Shown: positions 1-5,810 of the stretch, piece by piece
How positions within the stretch are numbered: the first letter of the stretch is position 1
Layout: every line of letters starts with the position of its first letter
DNA from: an uncultured Bacillota bacterium
GTDB taxonomy: Bacteria; Bacillota_I; Bacilli_A; RF39; UBA660
NCBI GenBank assembly: GCA_947176475.1
Contig: CAMWQX010000082.1
Span: 1 to 5,865 of the forward strand
Direction: 5' to 3'
Length of the DNA: 5,865 nt
Translations under genes and position numbers: made by a program
The notes under the pieces: model-generated
The model's input: the letters and a program-made list of their open reading frames with translations, nothing else
Told to the model about the DNA's origin: nothing
Databases searched by the model: none

Positions 1-2
1 TA

Positions 3-365
3 ATATTTGATATTAAAGATATAGATGATATCCGCTTTAAAAATATTACTGGTGGCAATATAACAAAAGTTTTTGAGTTCATAAATGTTGCCAACAAACT
101 AAATAAGAAATTCTGGTTAAGACAAGTTATTGTTCCTGGAATTCACGACAATAAAGAATTTCTTATCTTATTAGATAAATATATTAAAGAACATTTTATT
201 ATAGAGAATATTGAAAAGATTGAATTTCTTCCTTACCATAAACTAGGTAGTGAAAAATATCATACTTTAAATATTCCTAATCCATATGAATCATTGGAAC
301 CTATGGATGAATCTAAATGTGAAAAACTTTATCAAGAGTTCATGAATCTATATAACCCTAAGTAA
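3..365 (+). CDS. pflA: Pyruvate formate-lyase activating enzyme, C-terminal part (partial, cut by window start)
   Basis: This is the last 120 codons of a radical-SAM glycyl-radical activating enzyme. The family uses a [4Fe-4S] cluster and S-adenosylmethionine to install the glycyl radical on pyruvate formate-lyase, the oxygen-sensitive enzyme that splits pyruvate into formate and acetyl-CoA in anaerobic fermentation. The visible part begins with FDIKDIDDIRFKNITG, matching the DLK...G segment of PflA. It continues with the strand WLRQVIVPGI, then IEFLPYHKLGSEKY near the C-terminus, which is the most diagnostic block (LPYH.LG..K). The tail of about 30 residues has ordinary family length. The cluster-binding CxxxCxxC motif lies upstream of the window and cannot be checked. 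The gene ends in TAA inside a terminator hairpin. A paralogous activase for another glycyl-radical enzyme is possible, but the LPYHKLG and VVPGI-like blocks favour PflA itself. Confidence 0.9.
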   Translation: MFDIKDIDDIRFKNITGGNITKVFEFINVANKLNKKFWLRQVIVPGIHDNKEFLILLDKYIKEHFIIENIEKIEFLPYHKLGSEKYHTLNIPNPYESLEPMDESKCEKLYQEFMNLYNPK

Positions 366-388
366 TCAGTAATAACTGATTACTTTTT
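361..388 (+). terminator. Intrinsic terminator of pflA, overlapping its stop codon
   Basis: A perfect 10-bp stem, AGTAATCAGT (361-370) with ACTGATTACT (375-384), encloses the tetraloop AATA and runs into a T tract at 384-388. The TAA stop (363-365) is inside the 5' arm. Confidence 0.88.
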
Positions 389-403
389 AAATGCAAATAA
401 TAA

Positions 404-432
404 TTTACTTTTACATCGTACTAAGGTATAAT
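404..432 (+). promoter_or_regulatory. Sigma-A-like promoter for the AssT-N-like membrane protein gene
   Basis: The -35 box is TTTACT (404-409, 4 of 6 matches to TTGACA), followed by a 17-bp spacer and a perfect -10 TATAAT (427-432). Transcription should begin near 439, giving a leader of about 19 nt. GAGAG at 446-450 is the likely ribosome binding site, 7 nt before the ATG. Confidence 0.8.
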
Positions 433-457
433 ATTTATTAGAATAGAGAGTGGTAGG

Positions 458-1618
458 ATGAAAGAGAATGGTGTAAATCGTGTTGTAATCATATCAACAT
501 TTGTCGTATTTGCTATAGCTATGATTTTCGTAACTCAATATGTAACTTCATACTCTAAGAATAATAATTCTAAATATTTTAAAAGTTATAATACTATTGA
601 AAATAATGAACTAGCAAGCATTTTAAAGAGACAAGATACTATGGATGAAAGAATAAAAGATGCTAGCGAAAATGGGGAATATACATTTGCTAATCCTTGT
701 ATTATTGTAAATCCCTATGATATCAGTCCATTATCAGCTGTTGTAATATTTAATACTAAAAGCTTTAAAAGCATAAATGTATCTATTAATGATAAATTTA
801 TATATACAGCTGAAAAGAGTCGCAAACATATAATTCCAATATATGGTCTTTTTGCCAATAGCAATAATGTTGTAACATTAGAAATGGATGGCGAAGAGAC
901 AACATTAGATGTTAAGACAAGCACTTATAATAATGATACATCGGGAATAAAAGTAAAAGACTATCTAGGTGATAAGACCCATTACTTTATGGTCGGAAAT
1001 CAACTAGATAAAACATCAAATATTCGCGGATTTGATAATAATGGTAACTTATTATATTACCTTGACTTAGATTATATAAGTTCTGCTAGATTCTATGCTG
1101 ATCGTTTCTATGTCGGATACAATTCTAAATATTCTCGTGGTAATGACTTACAAGATATTCGCTTAGAAATAGATTATTTAGGTAAAATTATGTCTATAAC
1201 AAATAGTCTAGTAGATGTAGATACCGAAAAGAATTTAGATATCGATGGTGCTTCATTTATTGGTACACCTTTGAATTTATATAATGGTGAAATAGCCAAT
1301 TATGTAGTAAGACAACGCATAGATCAAGTAGAATATACCCAAAGTGAAAAAATTATTACTAACGATATAGCTGATAGCCTTGATGAAGCCAAACCTTATG
1401 AGCGCGATTTTCAAGTAGTAGCTAATGGTGAATATATCTCATTTGATTTTGATGAAAAAAATGCCAAATTATTATTAGTAAATAAAACTTCGCAATATAC
1501 CTTTGCATACAGCATAAATTCCAAAAATATTATCAAACATAATATAAAGGGTAATGTATCTTTATACTTAGAAATTGATGGTGTATACTACAGTTTATTA
1601 ACCACATTAAAAAATTAA
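458..1618 (+). CDS. Membrane-anchored protein with an aryl-sulfate sulfotransferase N-terminal-like domain; no catalytic propeller
   Basis: This 386-residue protein has one N-terminal hydrophobic helix (about residues 8-29) after a short basic start, so it is probably anchored in the membrane with the rest outside the cell. A hydrophilic spacer of about 45 residues follows. Residues 75-155 look like the immunoglobulin-like N-terminal domain of aryl-sulfate sulfotransferases (AssT): NPCIIVNPYDISPLSAVVIF (79-98) and IPIYGL (126-131) are its two characteristic blocks. Residues 160-205 (KDYLGD..., then GFDNNGNLLYYLDLDY from 191) resemble the start of the AssT propeller. Full AssT enzymes are about 570-600 residues and carry a six-bladed propeller with catalytic histidines. 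Here only about 180 residues remain after the N-terminal domain and I see no counterpart of the catalytic His region, so sulfotransferase activity is doubtful. The gene has its own promoter and terminator. The ATG at 458 is supported by GAGAG at 446-450. A surface-exposed sensing or binding role is a guess. Confidence 0.75.
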   Translation: MKENGVNRVVIISTFVVFAIAMIFVTQYVTSYSKNNNSKYFKSYNTIENNELASILKRQDTMDERIKDASENGEYTFANPCIIVNPYDISPLSAVVIFNTKSFKSINVSINDKFIYTAEKSRKHIIPIYGLFANSNNVVTLEMDGEETTLDVKTSTYNNDTSGIKVKDYLGDKTHYFMVGNQLDKTSNIRGFDNNGNLLYYLDLDYISSARFYADRFYVGYNSKYSRGNDLQDIRLEIDYLGKIMSITNSLVDVDTEKNLDIDGASFIGTPLNLYNGEIANYVVRQRIDQVEYTQSEKIITNDIADSLDEAKPYERDFQVVANGEYISFDFDEKNAKLLLVNKTSQYTFAYSINSKNIIKHNIKGNVSLYLEIDGVYYSLLTTLKN

Positions 1619-1639
1619 CATAGCCAAAGCTATGTTTTT
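1617..1639 (+). terminator. Intrinsic terminator of the AssT-N-like gene, overlapping its stop codon
   Basis: An 8-bp stem, AACATAGC (1617-1624) with GCTATGTT (1629-1636), has a CAAA loop and a T tract at 1635-1639. The last two bases of the TAA stop (1616-1618) form the base of the stem. Confidence 0.85.
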
Positions 1640-1641
1640 AA

Positions 1642-1670
1642 TTGCTTATTTCGCTTATTTTATATATAAT
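1642..1670 (+). promoter_or_regulatory. Sigma-A-like promoter for the helical hypothetical protein gene
   Basis: A -35-like TTGCTT (1642-1647) is spaced 17 bp from a perfect -10 TATAAT (1665-1670). Transcription is predicted near 1677. The -35 match is weak (TTG only), but the spacing and -10 are ideal and the site sits just after the preceding terminator. Confidence 0.7.
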
Positions 1671-1699
1671 TATTTATAGTGATATAAAGGAGTACAACT

Positions 1700-2521
1700 A
1701 TGAATAATACAGAAGAAAAGAAATTATATTATAAAACTTTAACCGAAATTCTTTATAAATATATGGAATTTACCTTATCATTTGATAGTGCTAAACCATA
1801 TAGTTATCTAAATATTCTTCCTATACTTAATGAAGCCTTTGCCACTATTTTAAATGACATTGAAAATATGGAAGAAGTTCATTTTAATTCTCAGGAAGCC
1901 ATAAGTTATATTGAAAAAATAATTTTAAAAAATATTGCTGATTTAAATATTATCGACCAATATGAAATAAAAGAGGGACTTGCTATTCAAGATATTTCAA
2001 CTCTTTCAATTGCTCTTTATTTGAAAAAATATAAAAATAGCATTAGTAATGAATTAAATACTTTAATGGATATTTTAGCTTCATATGATACTAATGAATC
2101 TAAATTTTTGCTTGAATTGATAAATATGTTGAAAACTACAACTTTATCAACATCAATTACTTCAACAACAATAGATAGTAAATTGATGCCATATTATGCT
2201 AATCTTCTAGGAATAAGATATGACGAATTATCAACCGCCAATATGTATATCTTCATTATCATAAATATCATATCTCAAATAAATGAGCTAATCTCAAGAT
2301 TCCTTGAAAATATGGGAATTACTGATGTTCAAACAAGAGACGTTCAAGGACATATCGACCATTTCCATAGTCATAAAGATGAATTAAATGCTATTTATCC
2401 TATAGATGATTTAACTGAAGCATTAACTAACTTAAAGACTAATTTAAACACATTAATTAGGATATTACAAGAAAAAAGTAAAAATGCCAGTTTACAACTA
2501 GATGTCAAAAGTGGAAATTAA
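1700..2521 (+). CDS. Hypothetical helical protein with a C-terminal His cluster
   Basis: I do not recognise this 273-residue protein. The start is well supported: AAAGGAG at 1686-1692 lies 7 nt before ATG 1700, with a promoter directly upstream. The sequence is rich in Leu, Ile, Asn, Lys and Glu, has almost no Gly or Pro over long stretches, and reads as a run of amphipathic helices. There is no signal peptide. The segment MYIFIIINIISQI (starting near residue 183) is strongly hydrophobic but short for a membrane span and is followed by charged helix, so it may be a buried core helix. Residues 217-226 (GHIDHFHSHK) hold four closely spaced histidines (218, 221, 223, 225), a possible metal site. 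A low-complexity Ser/Thr run (TTTLSTSITSTTIDS) lies in the middle and may be a linker. Its own promoter and terminator make it monocistronic, so neighbours say nothing about its role. Confidence 0.7.
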   Translation: MNNTEEKKLYYKTLTEILYKYMEFTLSFDSAKPYSYLNILPILNEAFATILNDIENMEEVHFNSQEAISYIEKIILKNIADLNIIDQYEIKEGLAIQDISTLSIALYLKKYKNSISNELNTLMDILASYDTNESKFLLELINMLKTTTLSTSITSTTIDSKLMPYYANLLGIRYDELSTANMYIFIIINIISQINELISRFLENMGITDVQTRDVQGHIDHFHSHKDELNAIYPIDDLTEALTNLKTNLNTLIRILQEKSKNASLQLDVKSGN

Positions 2522-2540
2522 GCAGGGAAACCTGTTTTTT
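2520..2540 (+). terminator. Intrinsic terminator of the helical hypothetical gene, overlapping its stop codon
   Basis: The stem CAGG (2523-2526) with CCTG (2531-2534) closes a GAAA tetraloop, a stable GNRA loop. It extends outward by a G-T wobble and A-T pairs that use the end of the TAA stop (2519-2521). A run of six T (2535-2540) follows. Confidence 0.82.
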
Positions 2541-2556
2541 CTATGTTAAAATAAGT

Positions 2557-2584
2557 TTGACAATAGTAAACTTCATGGTAAAAT
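2557..2584 (+). promoter_or_regulatory. Strong sigma-A-like promoter of argS with extended -10
   Basis: A perfect -35 TTGACA (2557-2562), a 16-bp spacer and -10 TAAAAT (2579-2584) are visible, with TG at 2576-2577 forming an extended -10 (TGGTAAAAT). The transcription start should be near 2591, leaving a leader of only about 19 nt. There is no room for a T-box leader. Confidence 0.88.
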
Positions 2585-2596
2585 AGTGAAGTACTT

Positions 2597-2602
2597 AGGA
2601 GG
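2597..2602 (+). promoter_or_regulatory. argS ribosome binding site, fixes the start at ATG 2610
   Basis: A perfect AGGAGG sits 7 nt before ATG 2610. An in-frame GTG at 2586 would put this site inside the coding region and lies before the predicted transcription start, so it cannot be the start. Confidence 0.9.
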
Positions 2603-2609
2603 AAATAAC

Positions 2610-4343
2610 ATGAGTTTAATCTTAGAAACAGAAAAGTATCTTAATGATTTAATGAACTCTTTAAATTATGATATAGATTATGTGAAATTAGAAAAATCAA
2701 AACTACCTGAATTTGGTCAATATCAAATAAATGTCGCAATGCAATTAGCAAAAAAATATGGGAAGAATCCTCGTGAAATTGCTACAGAAATCGTTTCCGC
2801 TTTAGATAATCGTTTTACTAACGTTAATATTCAAGGGCCAGGTTTTATTAATGTTACATTCAATAATGAAGTGTTAGTAGAATATTTAAATAAAGGTATA
2901 AATGACTTTAACATCTTTGTTGATAAACCTGATAAGAAGCGTACAATCATTTTAGATTATGGTGGAGCCAATATAGCTAAAGAATTACATGTTGGACATT
3001 TAAGATGTAATATTGGAGAAGCTATGCGTCGTTTATTAAAAGTCTTTGGCGATAATTCCATTGGCGATGTACATTGGGGCGACTGGGGAACACCAATCGG
3101 TCTAGTTATTCGTGAAATTAAAGAGATTAATCCCGATTTACCATATTTTGATGCTAACTATAAAGGAGAATATCCTAGTGAATCTCCTGTTACAAACGAA
3201 GAATTAGGAGTTATTTACCCAAGAGCATCAGCTAAGAGTAAGGTTGATGAAAAATATGCCGAAGAAGCTCGTTCATACACTTTAAAATTTCAACAAGGTG
3301 AGCCAGGAATCAGAGCCTTATGGCAACACATAGTTAATACTAGTAAGAGCGACTGTGAAAAAGTTTATGATTACTTAAATTGCCAATTCGACTATTCCTA
3401 TGGTGAGAGTGATGCTGATCCATATGCCATACCCGTTATTGACTTTTTAAGCGAAAAAGGCGTAACCGAAATGAGCAATGGTTTATTAATAATGCATATT
3501 GCTGATGAATCAGATAATAAAGAAATGCCACCATTACTTCTTAAGAAAAGTGATGGAGCTGTTCTATATGATACGACTGATTTAGCAACCATTATGCAGA
3601 GAATGAAAGAATTTAATCCTGATGCTATCTGGTATTTTGCCGATGAAAGACAAAGTCTTCATTTTGAACAAGTATTCCGTGGAAGTTATAAATCAGGATT
3701 AGTTCCTGAAAATGTTGAACTTAAATTTAATGGATTTGGAACCATTAATGGTAAGGATGGCAAACCATTTAAAACCCGTGATGGTGGAGTAATGAGTTTA
3801 AAATCCTTAATTCAACTTGTTTATGATAAAATCGAACCTAAGATCAAAGAAGAGATAACTGGCCAAGAAAGAATAGATATTGCTAATAAATTGACTGTAG
3901 CAACTTTAAAATATGCCGATTTATTACCATATCGTAAGACAGATTATATCTTTGATATCGATAAATTTACTTCTTTTGAAGGAAAAACCGGAATTTATGC
4001 CGTATATACGACAACGCGTATTAAATCCTTACTTGCCAAATTAGATAGTAAAGATGTTAAAATAAATTCAGTACCTAATGATGATGTATTAGATATTTTA
4101 ATAAAATTGACTGAATTACCTAAAAATTTAACTTCGGCCTATAATGATGTAACCACATCTTATATCTGTGAATTTATCTATGATTTATGTAGTCTATACA
4201 ACAAATTCTATGCCAACAATAACATCGCAAATGAGGGAAATGAAGAAAATAAAGAAACCTTCATTGCTTTAACAAAAATAGTTTATAATACTTTAATTAA
4301 CTTACTTGATATCTTAGGTATTGAATGTGTTGATAAAATGTAA
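2610..4343 (+). CDS. argS: Arginyl-tRNA synthetase
   Basis: This complete 577-residue class Ia synthetase charges tRNA-Arg with arginine in the cytoplasm; the length equals the usual size of bacterial ArgRS. In order: an N-terminal Add-1 tRNA-recognition domain (about 1-95); the Rossmann catalytic core with the HIGH-type motif HVGH at 127-130 in the context NIAKELHVGHLRCNIG; the family block HWGDWGTPIG (155-164); the YDTTDLATIM region and WYFADERQ typical of the active site; and GKPFKTRDGG (about 384-393) where KMSKS would be. Many bacterial ArgRS, including that of E. coli, have this FKTR.GG variant. The last 120 or so residues are the helical DALR anticodon-binding domain, ending in LGIECVDKM as is normal. 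The gene has its own extended -10 promoter and terminator. An amino-acid-responsive T-box, common on synthetase genes in Bacillota, is absent. Confidence 0.98.
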   Translation: MSLILETEKYLNDLMNSLNYDIDYVKLEKSKLPEFGQYQINVAMQLAKKYGKNPREIATEIVSALDNRFTNVNIQGPGFINVTFNNEVLVEYLNKGINDFNIFVDKPDKKRTIILDYGGANIAKELHVGHLRCNIGEAMRRLLKVFGDNSIGDVHWGDWGTPIGLVIREIKEINPDLPYFDANYKGEYPSESPVTNEELGVIYPRASAKSKVDEKYAEEARSYTLKFQQGEPGIRALWQHIVNTSKSDCEKVYDYLNCQFDYSYGESDADPYAIPVIDFLSEKGVTEMSNGLLIMHIADESDNKEMPPLLLKKSDGAVLYDTTDLATIMQRMKEFNPDAIWYFADERQSLHFEQVFRGSYKSGLVPENVELKFNGFGTINGKDGKPFKTRDGGVMSLKSLIQLVYDKIEPKIKEEITGQERIDIANKLTVATLKYADLLPYRKTDYIFDIDKFTSFEGKTGIYAVYTTTRIKSLLAKLDSKDVKINSVPNDDVLDILIKLTELPKNLTSAYNDVTTSYICEFIYDLCSLYNKFYANNNIANEGNEENKETFIALTKIVYNTLINLLDILGIECVDKM

Positions 4344-4362
4344 GAGCTCATGCTCTTTTTTT
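4342..4362 (+). terminator. Intrinsic terminator of argS, overlapping its stop codon
   Basis: The stem AAGAGC (4342-4347) with GCTCTT (4352-4357) has a TCAT loop and a T tract at 4356-4362. Two of the three bases of the TAA stop (4341-4343) are paired in it. Confidence 0.87.
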
Positions 4363-4363
4363 C

Positions 4364-4392
4364 TTGCAACTTTTTGAGTTTTGTAATACTAT
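4364..4392 (+). promoter_or_regulatory. Probable promoter of the ClpX-like ATPase gene
   Basis: TTGCAA (4364-4369, 4 of 6) and TACTAT (4387-4392, 4 of 6) are 17 bp apart, predicting a start near 4399. Both boxes are imperfect. Other pairings in this AT-rich gap, such as TTGAGT at 4374 with TACAAT at 4394, have poor spacing. Confidence 0.45.
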
Positions 4393-4403
4393 ATACAATT
4401 AGT

Positions 4404-4410
4404 AAAGGAG
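4404..4410 (+). promoter_or_regulatory. Ribosome binding site fixing the ATPase start at ATG 4418
   Basis: AAAGGAG lies 7 nt before ATG 4418. An in-frame TTG at 4412 would be only 1 nt from it, too close to serve as a start. Confidence 0.85.
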
Positions 4411-4417
4411 ATTGTTT

Positions 4418-5692
4418 ATGGCAAATGAAGTAAAAAGTTTACCAAATGATAAAATTGCAATTATATGTAAGTGTAACGATAATGAAAATAATACATATAC
4501 AATCGTCCCAATATCGGTATCACTAGGTAAGACAGATGATAATCTAATATTTCATAGTGAAAATGGCGAATATAACCTTCTTCCTATTGATCGCGTTGAG
4601 AATATTACCAATAAAGAAATTAAATACTTCTATATCTATTGTGATGATGTTAAAACTATTTGCCAAGGCTATGGCGAAAAAGATGTTAACAACGCAATGG
4701 CTAGATATTATATGGACATTGCAAGTTACTTGAATATTGCTCTAGTTGATGGAGACATAGTAAAAATTTATCATCAAGATTATTCAGCTATATCCGAAGA
4801 AATAACTGGTGGTATAACAAAGAAATATGAAAAAGTTGAAAAAGATAATCAACCTCCTCAAGTAAATATCAACAAAAACAACAATCTACCAACAAATGTC
4901 GATTTAGAGCGCATTGATAAAAACGACTTAGCAAGATTCTTAAAAAGTCACATATTTGAAAATGACTCTGTAATTGATGATATTGTTACTACGATTGCAA
5001 TGAACTATTCTGCTAAAAGAAGAGAAGAAATTGTCTCAATGTTATCAATTGGTAACACAGGATGTGGTAAAACAGAAACATATCGACTAATAAGCGAATA
5101 CCTTGGAGTACCATTCACCATGTTCGATTGTTCAAGTATGTCTGCTACAGGTTATCAAGGAGACAGTGTTAATGACATAATAAGAACAATTTATTACAAT
5201 GCTAAAGATAAACCTCAATTAATCGGAAAATCAATTGTCGTACTTGAAGAATTTGATAAAATAGCTGCACGTGGTCTTGATGTAACAGATAAAAATGTTC
5301 AAAATGAATTATTAAAATTCTTAGATGGTTTTACTTATCGCGTTCATTTAAACAGAGATTTTAGTGTTGGTAATGAAATAGTAGTTGATACTTCTTTTAT
5401 GACTAAAGCTGGGTTAGGAGCTTTTGAAGAATTATATGAAAAGAAGTTAAAAGAAAAACGTGGTATGGGATTTAATAATTGGAGTTCTGGTCCCATTGAA
5501 ATAACAGATAAAGATATAGTTGATTACGGAATGTCTAAGCAAATAGTTCGTCGTTTTCTTTTAACTTTGCTATATAAAGATTTAAATAGGGAAGATTTAA
5601 CTCGCATTTTAACAACATCAAAGGGTAGTCCTCTTCTTATTAAACAAGAGCGTTACTTAAGAGATTTTAATACTATTCTAGAATATACATAG
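4418..5692 (+). CDS. ClpX-like AAA+ ATPase with atypical N-terminal domain; 3' end probably truncated
   Basis: The 424 visible residues form a Clp/Hsp100-type unfoldase. Residues 1-150 are an unrecognised domain with cysteines at 17, 19, 75 and 82; they are not the usual ClpX zinc finger. A polar Asn/Pro/Lys linker follows, then an AAA+ large domain: Walker A GNTGCGKT (212-219), pore loop GYQG (245-248; GYVG in ClpX), Walker B IVVLEEFDK (273-281), and a downstream VDTSFMTK...GLGAF segment at the sensor-1 position. MGF (350-352) occupies the place of the ClpP-docking IGF loop of ClpX, and Arg379 in QIVRRF the place of its arginine finger. ILTTSKGSPLLIKQ...LEYT then follows ClpX up to the start of the small domain and stops at TAG. 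The rest of that domain, including the sensor-2 arginine of GARGLR, is missing. There is no terminator, unlike the four genes upstream. It probably unfolds proteins for ClpP or alone, but as cut here it would likely be inactive. Walker B has Glu277 where ClpX has Asp. Confidence 0.82.
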   Translation: MANEVKSLPNDKIAIICKCNDNENNTYTIVPISVSLGKTDDNLIFHSENGEYNLLPIDRVENITNKEIKYFYIYCDDVKTICQGYGEKDVNNAMARYYMDIASYLNIALVDGDIVKIYHQDYSAISEEITGGITKKYEKVEKDNQPPQVNINKNNNLPTNVDLERIDKNDLARFLKSHIFENDSVIDDIVTTIAMNYSAKRREEIVSMLSIGNTGCGKTETYRLISEYLGVPFTMFDCSSMSATGYQGDSVNDIIRTIYYNAKDKPQLIGKSIVVLEEFDKIAARGLDVTDKNVQNELLKFLDGFTYRVHLNRDFSVGNEIVVDTSFMTKAGLGAFEELYEKKLKEKRGMGFNNWSSGPIEITDKDIVDYGMSKQIVRRFLLTLLYKDLNREDLTRILTTSKGSPLLIKQERYLRDFNTILEYT

Positions 5693-5810
5693 AGGAAGTA
5701 GCCAGGTCTTGCTATAGACTATACAGCAAGTCTATCCAGCCATGGCAGTCAATCATGGGTGGCTGTCATATAGTATCACAGGGGTTTACTGTGGAGGAAA
5801 CCGCCTGATG
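5693..5810 (+). ncRNA. Candidate structured RNA / possible end of a mobile element (unassigned)
   Basis: This 118-bp stretch is about 48% GC by hand count, against about 24% in the 50 bp before it. No ORF with coding character is seen. On the + strand it can form CTTGCT (5708-5713) with AGCAAG (5725-5730), CAGCCA (5737-5742) with TGGCTG (5760-5765), and CACAG (5777-5781) with CTGTG (5789-5793). The loop of the last hairpin holds GGTTT (5783-5787), which can pair with AAACC (5798-5802) to make a geometrically reasonable H-type pseudoknot. It starts directly at the stop of a gene that appears cut short. Candidates are the omega RNA (HEARO) of an IscB/TnpB-type transposon, the 5' end of an intron, another insertion-sequence end, or a chimeric piece from a different genome. 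I could not match it to a family from memory. Confidence 0.4.

Noticed and set aside
715..924. 69-codon minus-strand open frame
   Set aside because: It lies wholly inside the AssT-N-like gene, has no binding site or promoter, and its product looks like an antisense shadow.
2586..2609. Eight-codon N-terminal extension of argS from GTG 2586
   Set aside because: The GTG is 2 bp after the -10 box, before the predicted transcription start, and would place the AGGAGG inside the gene.
2585..2609. T-box or other riboswitch controlling argS
   Set aside because: The leader is only about 19 nt, too short for any known riboswitch.
3398..3592. 64-codon minus-strand open frame within argS
   Set aside because: It is opposite highly conserved ArgRS coding sequence and has no start signals; it is a shadow of argS.
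4412..4417. TTG 4412 as start of the ClpX-like gene
   Set aside because: It is 1 nt from the AAAGGAG; ATG 4418 has normal 7-nt spacing.
46..4828. Similar ACTGGTGG...ATAACAAA stretches near 46-67 and 4804-4823
   Set aside because: Each encodes an ITGG-type peptide in an unrelated protein; the short similarity is coincidental, not a repeat element.
5708..5735. H-type pseudoknot of CTTGCT:AGCAAG with ATAGA:TCTAT
   Set aside because: Both crossing loops would have zero length, which is not geometrically possible; it is better seen as alternative hairpins.
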